In this document: positions 43,944-53,071 of the stretch, piece by piece
How positions within the stretch are numbered: the stretch's first letter is position 1
How the letters are laid out: each line of letters begins with the position of its first letter
Assembly: GCA_002411365.1 (NCBI GenBank)
Contig: DHSD01000029.1
Span: forward strand, 19,540-83,539
Source: Ruminococcaceae bacterium UBA5295
GTDB taxonomy: Bacteria > Bacillota > Clostridia > Oscillospirales > Acutalibacteraceae
Direction of reading: 5' to 3'
Length of the DNA stretch: 64,000 nt
Program-made: the position numbers and the translations under genes
Notes under the pieces: model-generated
What the model was told of the DNA's origin: nothing
The model's input: only the letters and a program-made list of their open reading frames with translations
Databases searched by the model: none

Positions 43944-44216
43944 ATGCTTTCTAAAAAATTTGTAATAAGCAATAAGTATGGCTTTCATCTGCGTCCCGCA
44001 CAGGTAATGGTTGAGAAAATGACACCGTTTAATTCATCGGTAAAAATAAAAAGAGGCAATGGGACGGAAGTTGATGCTAAAAGCCTTCTCGGCCTTATGA
44101 GCCTTGGCCTTAAAGACGGTGAAACTGTTGAGGCGGTTATCATGGGCAGTGACGAGATGAGTGCCATGAAAACATTAAAGGAGCTCTTCAGCAGTAATTT
44201 CGGCGAAAACCAGTAA
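43944..44216 (+). CDS. ptsH: Phosphocarrier protein HPr
   Basis: A 90-residue HPr with the phosphorylated His15 in YGFHLRPAQ and the regulatory serine at residue 47 in AKSLLGLMSLGL, equivalent to Ser46 of Bacillus HPr. It shuttles phosphate from enzyme I to IIA, and its serine form serves CcpA-type catabolite control. Coded inside the mannitol operon, 38 bases after mtlD, and followed by ptsI. Confidence 0.96.
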   Translation: MLSKKFVISNKYGFHLRPAQVMVEKMTPFNSSVKIKRGNGTEVDAKSLLGLMSLGLKDGETVEAVIMGSDEMSAMKTLKELFSSNFGENQ

Positions 44217-44259
44217 AATTACTTTCTGCAGGCTCTGTTGACCGGAGTGTGATGATAGT

Positions 44260-46005
44260 ATGGAAAAGATTTATAGAGGCATTGGTGTGTCGGAAGGCAT
44301 ATGCCGCGGAAAAACCTTCGTTTTCCGGCACAACAAAAATGCCGGAACTTCCCGCACAATTTCCGAAAAAAATGTAAAGGAGGAAATCAGCAGGCTGGAA
44401 AGTGCCGTACGGCAGGCAGAAAAAGAAATAGACGGGCTGATTGCAAAAGCCAGTGAATCGCTGGATGGCAGCGAGGTCGCTGTTATAAAAGGCCAGAAGA
44501 CATTCCTTTCTGACCCGGCGTACTGCCCGGCAATAAAAAAGCTGATAAGCGAAAAGCTGTATTCGGCCGAAAAGGCGGTTAAGGAAATCACAGATCAGTA
44601 TGCCGGCGTTTTCGAAGGCATGGACAACGCTTATATGCGGGAGCGCGCGACGGATGTGCGCGACTGCGGGGACAGGCTGCTTGATTATCTTTCGGGCAGC
44701 CATGCAAAATTGCTCTCTGAAATCAGGCATCCGGTCATTTTGGTGGCTGATGATCTTTCCCCTTCCGACACTGTTAAGCTTGACCGCAGCCTTATACTTG
44801 CTTTTGCAACAGAGAAAGGCGGCAGAACGTCGCATACGTCCGTGTTTGCAAAATCACTCGGAATACCTGCTGCTGTAGGCATTCCGGGGCTGCTTGCCGA
44901 TGTTTCATGCGGCGAGGATGTAATCCTTGACGGCGGGCGCGGTACCTGCATATTTTCTCCTCAGCCTGAAACAGTGCGGGAGTATAATATAAAAATGGAA
45001 AAAGAGAAGCGGCAGAATGAGCTTTTCAGCCGCTTTTCCGGCCGGCCTGCCGAAACAAAAGATGGGAAAAGAGTCACAGTAGTTTCTAACATTGGTTCTG
45101 CTTCAGATATCGGCGATTCCATTAAAAATGGGGCGGAAGGCGTGGGCCTTTTCCGCACAGAGCAGATATATCTTTCGAGTAATTCCCTGCCAGACGAAGA
45201 AACACAATCCGGCATTTACAGGGAAGCTGCCGAACGCTATGAGGGCAGGCAGGTAATAATACGTACTCTCGACATAGGCGGCGACAAGGAAATCCCTTAT
45301 CTCGGAATAAGGAAAGAAAATAATCCTTTTCTTGGCTACCGCGCGATTCGTTACTGCCTGGGCAATGAGGAAATTTTCATTACGCAGCTTCGGGCGATCC
45401 TGCGCGCTTCTGCCTATGGTAACCTTGCGATAATGTTTCCGATGATTTCAGGGGTGCAGGAGCTGCGCGCAGCGAAAAAAGTCCTTGAAAAAGCAAAGGG
45501 GCAACTGCAGTCACAGGGCGTACCTTTTGACAAAAACATAAAGGCCGGCATTATGGTTGAAATTCCGTCTGCTGCTTTAATGGCAGATGCTCTCGCTGAA
45601 GAAGCAGACTTTTTCAGCATTGGGACTAATGATTTGGTTCAGTACACCCTTGCGGCCGACCGTGGGAATGAAAGGGTTTCATATCTCTATGATTATTTAA
45701 ACCCGGCTGTTATCCGCCTTATAAAACATACTGCCGACGCAGCCCATGCTGCAGGGATACCAGTCGGTATGTGCGGTGCAATGGCCGGTGACCCTGTAGC
45801 TGAACCGCTCCTTATCGGGCTTGGCCTTGATGAACTCAGCATGGCGTCAGGTGCATTGGCCCAGGCAAAATATACGGTGGGCGCACTGAGCACTGAAAGT
45901 TGCAGAAAACTCGCGCGGAAAGCGTGCGGCTGCAAAGATGTGCAACAGGTGCATAAGCTTTTAAGGGGCTATTACAATGACAATGTTGAAAACAGGGTAA
46001 AATAA
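44260..46005 (+). CDS. ptsI: PTS enzyme I (phosphoenolpyruvate-protein phosphotransferase)
   Basis: A 581-residue enzyme I that autophosphorylates from PEP and charges HPr. Active histidine near residue 192 in GGRTSHTSVFAKSLG; the PEP-binding barrel has GVGLFRTEQIYL, MFPMIS and the C-terminal VGMCGAMAGDP cysteine. Length is typical. Last gene of the mtl-pts operon; a terminator follows. Confidence 0.97.
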   Translation: MEKIYRGIGVSEGICRGKTFVFRHNKNAGTSRTISEKNVKEEISRLESAVRQAEKEIDGLIAKASESLDGSEVAVIKGQKTFLSDPAYCPAIKKLISEKLYSAEKAVKEITDQYAGVFEGMDNAYMRERATDVRDCGDRLLDYLSGSHAKLLSEIRHPVILVADDLSPSDTVKLDRSLILAFATEKGGRTSHTSVFAKSLGIPAAVGIPGLLADVSCGEDVILDGGRGTCIFSPQPETVREYNIKMEKEKRQNELFSRFSGRPAETKDGKRVTVVSNIGSASDIGDSIKNGAEGVGLFRTEQIYLSSNSLPDEETQSGIYREAAERYEGRQVIIRTLDIGGDKEIPYLGIRKENNPFLGYRAIRYCLGNEEIFITQLRAILRASAYGNLAIMFPMISGVQELRAAKKVLEKAKGQLQSQGVPFDKNIKAGIMVEIPSAALMADALAEEADFFSIGTNDLVQYTLAADRGNERVSYLYDYLNPAVIRLIKHTADAAHAAGIPVGMCGAMAGDPVAEPLLIGLGLDELSMASGALAQAKYTVGALSTESCRKLARKACGCKDVQQVHKLLRGYYNDNVENRVK

Positions 46006-46046
46006 GTGCAGATGATAAAGCTAAACTGCATCTAACATACAGAAAT

Positions 46047-46086
46047 AAAACAGGCTGGCAGAGATAAGTTACTGCCGGCCTGTTTT
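46047..46086. terminator. Bidirectional terminator between ptsI and pheA
   Basis: Stem AAAACAGGCTGGCAG with CTGCCGGCCTGTTTT (46047-46061, 46072-46086; one mismatch/wobble), shared by the converging ptsI and pheA transcripts. Confidence 0.85.
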
Positions 46087-46102
46087 GCATACAAATGCAT
46101 AG

Positions 46103-47215
46103 TTATAAATTTTCATTATAGTTTCCGAGGAAAGAGAAACGCGGCAGCTCATCAGATAATGCGCAGAGAAGGTCGAGCGTGTGCTCGTCGTGTATATTCC
46201 CCGCAAAATCGAGGTAAAAATCGTACTCAAAATTTTTTCCGGGGATTGGCCGCGACTCGATTTTTGTGAGGTTGAGGCCTGCCGCGGAGAAATGTGCCAG
46301 CGCGGCATAAAGCGTGCCTGTGCGGTGCGGGAGCGCAAAGCACAGGCTTATTTTGTTGGCGTCGTTAGGAAGGCACATCTGTTTTCCGATGACTATAAAG
46401 CGCGTCCTGTTGCCTGAAACGTCCTGGATATTTTCCGCGAGTACGTGGAGGCCGCGTTCTTTTGCCGCGCGCAGCGAGCATACTGCTCCGATGCCGGGCT
46501 TTTTGGCATATTCGGCGGCTTCAGCAGTGCTCGAAAAAGGCTCCGTTTTAAGGCCGTGCTTTTTGAGAAATCCGGCACACTGGCGCAGCGCCTGCGGATG
46601 CGAATACACCGTCCCTATTTTGCCTATGCTGTCTTCAGAAGAAGCGAGGCAGTGATATACGGGCAGGCTCAGCGCCCCCAAAATGGAAAAACGGTATTTT
46701 AATATGAGGTCATACACTTCGCCTACGGAGCCTGCCGACGAATTTTCAACAGGAAGTATGCCAAGGTCAGCAAAGCCGCCCGCAACTGCTTCGAAAATAG
46801 CCGGAAAATCGCGGAAAAACAGCGGCTTGGCTTTCGGATAAAGGCAGAGGAGCGCTTCGTGTGAAAAGGAGCCTTTGCAGCCGAGGCAGGCTACTTTTTC
46901 AGCTTTTGGTGGCTCGCACGGAGCCTTTTTTACTGCCCTGCGCAGCGCAGCGCCGCCGCCGAGCATGCGGTACTGTATGCCGCGGCTCATTGCCAATATG
47001 TTTGAGTAAAAAATACGGGCTTCGCCGGAGTATTCGCCGGCTTTGCCTGCAATGCCGTCAAGAATCTGCTGCTCGCGCTTTTCGTTAAGGACAGGCAGCC
47101 CTTTTTCTTTTTTAACTTCGGCGACTTTTTTGGCACAGTCCATGCGCTTGAGGAAAAGCGGCAGGAGCTGTGCGTCGATTTTATCTATTTCTCCGCGGAT
47201 ATTGTCCAGCGTCAT
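46103..47215 (-). CDS. pheA: Bifunctional chorismate mutase / prephenate dehydratase
   Basis: A 370-residue P-protein: AroQ-type chorismate mutase (1-90, IRGEIDKIDAQLLPLFLKRM), prephenate dehydratase (about 105-285, with CKGSFSHEA and the GNRTRFIVIG block) and a C-terminal ACT domain (about 295-370) for feedback control by phenylalanine (ESRPIPGKNFEYDFYLDFAG). It makes phenylpyruvate from chorismate. Last gene of the aro operon, 20 bases after aroC. Confidence 0.95.
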   Translation of the reverse strand: MTLDNIRGEIDKIDAQLLPLFLKRMDCAKKVAEVKKEKGLPVLNEKREQQILDGIAGKAGEYSGEARIFYSNILAMSRGIQYRMLGGGAALRRAVKKAPCEPPKAEKVACLGCKGSFSHEALLCLYPKAKPLFFRDFPAIFEAVAGGFADLGILPVENSSAGSVGEVYDLILKYRFSILGALSLPVYHCLASSEDSIGKIGTVYSHPQALRQCAGFLKKHGLKTEPFSSTAEAAEYAKKPGIGAVCSLRAAKERGLHVLAENIQDVSGNRTRFIVIGKQMCLPNDANKISLCFALPHRTGTLYAALAHFSAAGLNLTKIESRPIPGKNFEYDFYLDFAGNIHDEHTLDLLCALSDELPRFSFLGNYNENL

Positions 47216-47235
47216 TCCTTACATCTCCAATTGTT

Positions 47236-48306
47236 TTACGAAAGCATGTCGAGCAGGGCAATCGCTGCTACAGACTCTACAACAGGCACGGCGCGGGGGA
47301 CAATGCATGGGTCGTGCCTGCCGTGCACTCTAAATTTTACAGTTTGCTTTGTGTTTAGGTCTATGCTTTCCTGTTCGCGGGCTATAGACGGCGTGGGCTT
47401 GAACGCAGTGCGGAAAACTATCGGCATGCCTGTGCTTATTCCGCCGAGAATGCCGCCTGCGTTATTTGTGCGCGTTTTTACCGTTTTACCGTCGTAAAAA
47501 TACGTGTCGTTGTCCTCGCTGCCAAAAAGCTCAGCCGCGTGAAACCCTGCCCCGAACTCTACGCCTTTGCAGGCCGGTATGGCAAAAAGCAGTGATGAGA
47601 GCACGGACTCAATCCCGTCTGAAAGCGGGCCGCCTCCCGAGCCTGCCGGAATGCCGACGGCGGCGCATTCCACAACGCCGCCGATGCTGTCGCCCATTTT
47701 GTTGGCGGCTGCAATTTCTGCGCGCATCGTGTTTTCGGCGGCATGGTCAATAGTCGGAAAATAGCGTGACGAAAGGTCCTCGAGAAGCTCAGCGGAAACA
47801 TTGACGGGGTCAAACGGCGTGTCTGACACGCCGTGGATCGAAAGCACGTGCGCGCCCACATCTATGCCGCGCCGCCTGAGTATCTGGCGGCACACTGCAC
47901 CGGCAAATACGGCAGGAGCCGTGAGGCGCCCGGAGAAGCTCCCGCCGCCGCGGATGTCGTTAAAGCCGTGGTAACGCACCATTGCGGGGTAATCCGAATG
48001 GCCGGGCCGCGGTATATGGCAGATATCTTTATAGTCCTCCGAATGAGTGTTGCTGTTCCGTATCACGGCGCATAATGGGGCGCCCGTTGTCTTTCCGTTT
48101 AAAAAGCCGCTCAGTATTTTCGGTTCGTCTGATTCGTAGCGTGGTGTTGCGGTGATGTCATGGCCCGGTGCACGGCGCGCCATCTGCGCCATTACCTTCT
48201 CCATGTCTATCGCTTCGCCTGCGGGAAGCCCTTCCAGCACTGCACCTATGGCAGGGCCGTGGCTTTCGCCGAAGACCGTAAGATGTATCTTATTTCCCCA
48301 GTTCAT
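47236..48306 (-). CDS. aroC: Chorismate synthase
   Basis: A 356-residue FMN-dependent enzyme converting EPSP to chorismate. Signatures GESHGPAIGAVLEG, RPGHSDYPAMVRYH, RGGGSFSGRLTA and HDPCIVPRAVPVVE are intact. Start is ATG at 48306 behind GGAGGG; the longer frame lies inside aroA. It overlaps the end of aroA by 17 bases. Confidence 0.96.
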   Translation of the reverse strand: MNWGNKIHLTVFGESHGPAIGAVLEGLPAGEAIDMEKVMAQMARRAPGHDITATPRYESDEPKILSGFLNGKTTGAPLCAVIRNSNTHSEDYKDICHIPRPGHSDYPAMVRYHGFNDIRGGGSFSGRLTAPAVFAGAVCRQILRRRGIDVGAHVLSIHGVSDTPFDPVNVSAELLEDLSSRYFPTIDHAAENTMRAEIAAANKMGDSIGGVVECAAVGIPAGSGGGPLSDGIESVLSSLLFAIPACKGVEFGAGFHAAELFGSEDNDTYFYDGKTVKTRTNNAGGILGGISTGMPIVFRTAFKPTPSIAREQESIDLNTKQTVKFRVHGRHDPCIVPRAVPVVESVAAIALLDMLS

Positions 48307-49525
48307 AAGCTTTCCCTCCAAGACGGTTGTAGTCGCGGAAAAAACCCGGATAGCTTTTGCGCACGCTTTCGGCGCCTGTAATGGCTGCTCCTTTTTCGCA
48401 GCGGAGGGCTGCCGTGGCAAGTGCCATGACGACGCGGTGGTCGCCGCAGCCGTCTGCCTTTCCGCCGCGCAGCAATTCCATGCCTTCTATCTCAAGCCCG
48501 TCGGGCTTTTCTTTTACATTTGCACCGAAGTTGCTGAGTCCCTCTGCCATTGCCGCAAGGCGATCACTTTCTTTAAGCCGCAGCCTGCCCGCATTAAATA
48601 TAACTGTGCGCCTGCCGGGTAGAAGTGCGGCGGCTGCTGCAATCACAGGCACAAGGTCTGGAATCTGCGAAGCGTCAATCCTGAAATCATGCTCCGGCGT
48701 CCCGCCGGCCTGCACCGACATTATGCCGCTGCGCCATCTTATTTTTGCGCCGAAACTGCGGAAAATCATTTCGGCAGCGCGGTCTCCCTGGCAGGAACTG
48801 CGGCTGAGGCCGCATAATTCCACTTTGCCGCCAAGCATGCCAGCTGCAATGAAAAAAGCTGCCTGTGACCAGTCGCGCTCTATATGGAAATCATTGCTCG
48901 GCGTATAGTGCTGCCTGCCCGCTACTTCCCAGCCGTCATCTCCTTTTTCGGCTTTAACGCCGAACGACTCCATAACGCTGCATGTCATATCTGCATATGG
49001 CGCCGACTGCAAAGGCGAAGTCATGACTATCCTGCTGTCGCCTGAAAGCAGCGGCAGGGCAAGAAGAAGGCCTGTGACAAACTGTGAGCTTACGTCACCG
49101 GGCAGAAAGAAGATACCGGGGCGCATAGGGCCGCTGACAGTGAGCGGAAGCCCGCCGCCGGTTTCGCAGCGGACGCCGTGTTTTGGCAGGCAGTCGAGGT
49201 AAACGCCTATGGGCCGTTCCGGCAGCCGCCCGCGGCCTGTGAATATGGCAGTTTTGCCGAGCACTGCCGCAAGTGGTACAAGAAAGCGCAGGGTGGAGCC
49301 GGACTCGTGGCAGTCGACTGTTACAGGCGCGCTGCCGGAAGAGAGAAGCGCCTCCATTGCTTCCTGCGTAGCAATTATGTCGTCACTGAGGTTATCATCG
49401 GGCGGAAGTATATCATCCTGGCCGGCAAGCATGGAGCAGATTATAGCGCGGTGGGCGGTGCTCTTTGAAAGCGGGACGGTCAGCCTGCCGCAGAGTGCTG
49501 ATGGCATTATGCGCACGCTGCTCAT
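48290..49525 (-). CDS. aroA: 3-phosphoshikimate 1-carboxyvinyltransferase (EPSP synthase)
   Basis: A 411-residue EPSP synthase joining PEP and shikimate-3-phosphate. The N-terminal LSKSTAHRAII, ESGSTLRFLVPLA, VSSQFVTGLLLALPL and the C-terminal LRLKESDRLAAMA and DHRVVMALA motifs are present. It is slightly shorter than the usual 425-430 residues. Overlaps aroB by four bases and aroC by 17. Confidence 0.95.
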   Translation of the reverse strand: MSSVRIMPSALCGRLTVPLSKSTAHRAIICSMLAGQDDILPPDDNLSDDIIATQEAMEALLSSGSAPVTVDCHESGSTLRFLVPLAAVLGKTAIFTGRGRLPERPIGVYLDCLPKHGVRCETGGGLPLTVSGPMRPGIFFLPGDVSSQFVTGLLLALPLLSGDSRIVMTSPLQSAPYADMTCSVMESFGVKAEKGDDGWEVAGRQHYTPSNDFHIERDWSQAAFFIAAGMLGGKVELCGLSRSSCQGDRAAEMIFRSFGAKIRWRSGIMSVQAGGTPEHDFRIDASQIPDLVPVIAAAAALLPGRRTVIFNAGRLRLKESDRLAAMAEGLSNFGANVKEKPDGLEIEGMELLRGGKADGCGDHRVVMALATAALRCEKGAAITGAESVRKSYPGFFRDYNRLGGKAYELGK

Positions 49526-50577
49526 TTGAGCGCCTCCGTTAATTCTGCAAGCTTATTACGGTCGGCAGGGTAAAGGAAGCTTTCGCCTATCTGTTTCAGC
49601 ATTACAAGATTAATGGCACTGCCGCGCGCTTTCTTGTCGAGCATGGCTGTGCCAACAATCTTGTCTATATCTGTGCTGTCAGACGTTGGCAGGCCGTATT
49701 TACTGAGGACCTGCGCAATCTCATCTGATGTTCCGGCCTTTGTAAGCCCTGCCTTTTCACCGCATTTTGCCATCATAACCATGCCGATGCCCACGGCGCG
49801 GCCGTGTGAGAGCACACCGTAGCCGTGCAGCTTTTCGAGTGCGTGGCCGAATGTGTGGCCAAAATTAAGGAGCATTCTCTCGCCGTGGTCAAACTCGTCT
49901 TTTTCTACGGCGGCACGCTTTATTTTGAGGTTTTCGGCAATAAACCCGTCTATATCGGAGCGAATATCCGTATTTTTTATGCGGTCAAATAAGCTGCGGC
50001 TTTTTATGCATCCGTGCTTGATTGCCTCGCCCATGCCGTCGGCAAAAAAATATTTAGGCAGAGTTGCAAGGGTATTTGCATCTATAAGCACAAGCGCGGG
50101 CTGGTGGAACGCGCCGACAAGGTTTTTGCCGGCGCTGATGTCTATGGCAGTTTTACCCCCGATTGAAGAGTCTATCTGCGCGAGCAGGGACGTCGGTATC
50201 TGTATAAACTTCACGCCGCGCAGCCATGTAGCAGCAGCGAATCCTGCCATGTCGCCCGTTACTCCTCCGCCGAGTGCAACGATAAAGTCGCTGCGCGTTA
50301 TACCGGCCCTTGCAAAAGCGCCATACATATTTTCAATTGTTGGCATGCACTTGCTCTTTTCGCCTGCTTCAAATTTGAAGACTTTTGGCTTAAAGCCCGC
50401 CTGCTTGAGTGACTCGCTGATTTTTGAAGCATACAGCGGCGCGATGTTTGTGTCTGTAACAACTACGGCATGTGTTCCTGCAGGGAAAAGCTCTGCGGCA
50501 AATTCGCCGGTGCGGCTGAGGCAGCCGCGCTCGATTACGATTTTGTACGGTGTAGATGTGTGAACGGTAAGTTCCAT
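49522..50577 (-). CDS. aroB: 3-dehydroquinate synthase
   Basis: A 351-residue enzyme that cyclises DAHP to 3-dehydroquinate using NAD and a divalent metal. GGGVTGDMAGFAAATWLRGV, IQIPTSLLAQIDSSIGGKTAI and the metal ligands in GEAIKHG and LNFGHTFGHALE are visible. The ATG directly follows the tyrA stop (one-base overlap) and the stop overlaps aroA. Confidence 0.96.
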   Translation of the reverse strand: MELTVHTSTPYKIVIERGCLSRTGEFAAELFPAGTHAVVVTDTNIAPLYASKISESLKQAGFKPKVFKFEAGEKSKCMPTIENMYGAFARAGITRSDFIVALGGGVTGDMAGFAAATWLRGVKFIQIPTSLLAQIDSSIGGKTAIDISAGKNLVGAFHQPALVLIDANTLATLPKYFFADGMGEAIKHGCIKSRSLFDRIKNTDIRSDIDGFIAENLKIKRAAVEKDEFDHGERMLLNFGHTFGHALEKLHGYGVLSHGRAVGIGMVMMAKCGEKAGLTKAGTSDEIAQVLSKYGLPTSDSTDIDKIVGTAMLDKKARGSAINLVMLKQIGESFLYPADRNKLAELTEALK

Positions 50578-51413
50578 TATTCTCCCAATCCTTCCTTAAC
50601 AAGGCGGCTCCGGCGCAGCAGTCTGCGCAGCGTGGCCGCGTCGCGTGACGCAATGGCGTTGCGCATCTCACCGATATGCGTTGTAAATGTGTCGAGCTCT
50701 TCTGTGAGCGCTTCGCTGTTTTCGAGAAAAAGCTCAGTCCACATGTCTTCATTTATATGTGCCACACGGGAAACATCATGGTAGCTCCCGGCTGAAAACC
50801 CGCTGTGGCCGGGGCACTGCGGGCTCATTACATATGCGCAGGCGAGCACGTGCGGCAGCTGGCTTGTAAAGGCTATCATGCGGTCATGGCCTTCGGGCGT
50901 CGTCTCAACAGTGCACGCAAACCCGAGTTTCGGTGCAAGCAGCTTCAGGCGCTCCACCGCTTCGCGGGGCGCGCCGCACGGAACGAGTATCCAGCTTGCG
51001 CCGCGGAACAGGCCGGCGTCGCTTGACGCAAACCCGCTCGTTTCTTTTCCTGCCATAGGGTGGCTGCCGACGAAAATAAACCCGCTTTTTTCCGCAAGCT
51101 TTTCCATGCGCGGGCAAAGCCATGACTTTATGCCGCATGTGTCAGTTACGAGGCATCCGGAGCGTATGGCGCTGAGGTGCTTCTCAACAAAGTTTATACA
51201 GCCTTCCGGATACATACAGAGGAAAATCATCCCGGCCTGCCGTATATCGTCATCTGTGCCTGCTTTCTCTATTGCGCCGCAGCTGAGGGCAGCATTTATG
51301 GCCTCTTCGCTGCTGTCAAAGCCTACGACGGAAAAATCGTTTAATTTATGGAACGCTTTTGCAAGGGAGCCGCCGATAAGCCCAAGCCCCGCAATAACTA
51401 TTTTACTTTTCAA
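50577..51413 (-). CDS. tyrA: Prephenate dehydrogenase
   Basis: A 278-residue NAD(P)-dependent TyrA converting prephenate to 4-hydroxyphenylpyruvate. Rossmann motif IAGLGLIGGSLAKA at the N-terminus and GSHPMAGKETSGF further on. No C-terminal ACT domain, so feedback control may differ from Bacillus TyrA. I set the start at TTG 51413 with GGAGGG six bases upstream; the longer frame has no supported start. Confidence 0.93.
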   Translation of the reverse strand: MKSKIVIAGLGLIGGSLAKAFHKLNDFSVVGFDSSEEAINAALSCGAIEKAGTDDDIRQAGMIFLCMYPEGCINFVEKHLSAIRSGCLVTDTCGIKSWLCPRMEKLAEKSGFIFVGSHPMAGKETSGFASSDAGLFRGASWILVPCGAPREAVERLKLLAPKLGFACTVETTPEGHDRMIAFTSQLPHVLACAYVMSPQCPGHSGFSAGSYHDVSRVAHINEDMWTELFLENSEALTEELDTFTTHIGEMRNAIASRDAATLRRLLRRSRLVKEGLGE

Positions 51414-51522
51414 GACGTTCCCTCCGCTTTTGCAGTTTGCACTATTATAGCATAAAAGCCACATTTGTTCCATGCCGGCCTGAAGCCGGCAATGAGGTAT
51501 GCCTGTAGTGAGCCGCCCGTTG

Positions 51523-52869
51523 TTACATGGCCGGCTTTAAAAGTGCGAGGATTGCATCGACCGTACTTTCCGGTGTGCCGTCAGCATTTATTGTAAAATC
51601 CGAGTTTGCGTGGTACGATGGTTCCCGCTCTGCATAAAGGCATTTCATCTTTTCGTCGCTGTCGGGCCCACTTAGCAGGGGGCGGGAATTGTCGCCTTTT
51701 AGCCGCTCCCTTACAGTGCTGAGAGAAGCGTCAAGCAGCACTACGATGTTGTTTGCCCTGAATGCGTCGGCATTTTCTTTTTTAAGCAGGGTGCCCCCGC
51801 CGGAAGCTATCACAAGCCCGCCGGTGCGCGAAAGTTCCTCAACTGCATCGCGCTCCATGCGGCGGAAGGTTTCTTCGCCGTCGTCTTTAAAGATCTGGGC
51901 AACGGGTCTGTGCTCTTTCTTTTCTATATAGTCATCCATATCTATAAACTTTCGCCCCGCTGTTTCAGCGAGAAGGCGGCCGCATGTGGTTTTTCCGCTT
52001 CCCATAAAGCCGCAGAGGACGACGCTGCCGAATTTTTTCTTCATTTCAAGCGATACTTCACCGCATATGTGGGCAAGGGCTTTCTGCGAAAAATGTGTGC
52101 CGAGCCAGATTTCCTCTGATGCGGCTGCCTGCCCTACGAGCATGCCGATGCCGCCGACCGTTTTTTTGCCGTTTTTCCTTGCGAGCGAAAGCAGTACCGT
52201 TTCTCCGGGGTTATAGACCGCGTCGAATACACAGCCAGAATTTTTGACAAGCTCTTCGCCTGCGGCGCATGATTCTGTGCCGGGGTACATGCCTGCGGGA
52301 GTAGCATTTACAAGCAGATCCCATTTGCCGCTAAGCTCGGGGATAAGACAGCTCGAAACGTTTGCTTCGGGTATGCTTTTGCGGATGCCGGCGCAGAGCC
52401 CCTTTGCCGCATTTGCGCTGTGGGGGCGTGTGGCAACAGTTATACAGGCGCCCGCATGGGCAAGCTCGAAAGCTATGGCGCGCGCCGCCCCGCCGGCCCC
52501 GAGAATTACAGTCTTGCCGCCAAGGTCTGCTCCGGCAGCTTCAATGGCAAGGCGGAACCCCATACCGTCTGTTGTGTATCCGCAGAGGCGGCCGCCGGAA
52601 TTTTTCACAGTGTTGACCGACCCCGACTCTGCGGCTTTCCCGCTGCAGGAGTCGAGCATTGGGATAATAGCCTGCTTATGGGGAATGGTGATATTGAACC
52701 CGTCGAACCGGCGAAGGTGCGGAATGTATCCGGCGAGTTTCTGCGGTGCTATGTCGAGCGCCACGTAATGTGCTTTTACGCCGCTGAGCGCGAAAAGGCG
52801 CGAGTGCAGGAGCGGTGACATACTGTGCCCGACCGGATGGCCGACAAGCGCGAAAGTTTTAAAATCCAT
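51523..52869 (-). CDS. aroEK: Fused shikimate dehydrogenase - shikimate kinase
   Basis: A 448-residue fusion of two successive enzymes. Residues 1-270 form AroE (VGHPVGHSMSPLLH, NITIPHKQAI with the catalytic lysine, VILGAGGAARAIAFELAHAG), which reduces 3-dehydroshikimate. Residues about 280-448 form AroK (P-loop GFMGSGKTT, DMDDYIE, ASGGGTLL), which phosphorylates shikimate. The start at 52869 has AAAGGAAA upstream; the frame continues to 53019 without a ribosome site and across the promoter. First gene of the operon aroEK-tyrA-aroB-aroA-aroC-pheA. The AroE-AroK order in one chain is not the common separate arrangement. Confidence 0.93.
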   Translation of the reverse strand: MDFKTFALVGHPVGHSMSPLLHSRLFALSGVKAHYVALDIAPQKLAGYIPHLRRFDGFNITIPHKQAIIPMLDSCSGKAAESGSVNTVKNSGGRLCGYTTDGMGFRLAIEAAGADLGGKTVILGAGGAARAIAFELAHAGACITVATRPHSANAAKGLCAGIRKSIPEANVSSCLIPELSGKWDLLVNATPAGMYPGTESCAAGEELVKNSGCVFDAVYNPGETVLLSLARKNGKKTVGGIGMLVGQAAASEEIWLGTHFSQKALAHICGEVSLEMKKKFGSVVLCGFMGSGKTTCGRLLAETAGRKFIDMDDYIEKKEHRPVAQIFKDDGEETFRRMERDAVEELSRTGGLVIASGGGTLLKKENADAFRANNIVVLLDASLSTVRERLKGDNSRPLLSGPDSDEKMKCLYAEREPSYHANSDFTINADGTPESTVDAILALLKPAM

Positions 52870-52903
52870 AAATAATTTCCTTTCAAAAAAAGGATAAAAA
52901 ATA

Positions 52904-52932
52904 TTGACAAAGCCAAACTTTACTAATAATAT
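52904..52932 (+). promoter_or_regulatory. Sigma-A promoter of acpP
   Basis: Consensus -35 TTGACA (52904-52909), 17-base spacer, -10 TAATAT (52927-52932). Transcription would start near 52939, giving a leader of about 130 bases. Confidence 0.7.
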
Positions 52933-52989
52933 GTGGATAGGCACTAAGTTTCCACGGCAAAAGCCAGGGGAATTTTTCTTCCTGTGGCC

Positions 52990-53018
52990 ATTGTAGCAGC
53001 TGCAGCCTGCTTTGTCCA
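52990..53018 (-). promoter_or_regulatory. Sigma-A promoter of the aro operon
   Basis: On the minus strand, -35 TGGACA (53013-53018), 17-base spacer, -10 TACAAT (52990-52995). It faces the acpP promoter; transcripts from the two would overlap for about 45 bases. Confidence 0.6.
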
Positions 53019-53071
53019 CATAGCATTATGCTTTTTAGAAATGTGTCTGGATCTAATTAAGGAGGATAAAC

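Noticed and set aside
49853..50563. A 236-residue plus-strand frame opposite aroB
   Set aside because: Shadow of aroB; rich in Ser/Pro/Ala with no domain pattern.
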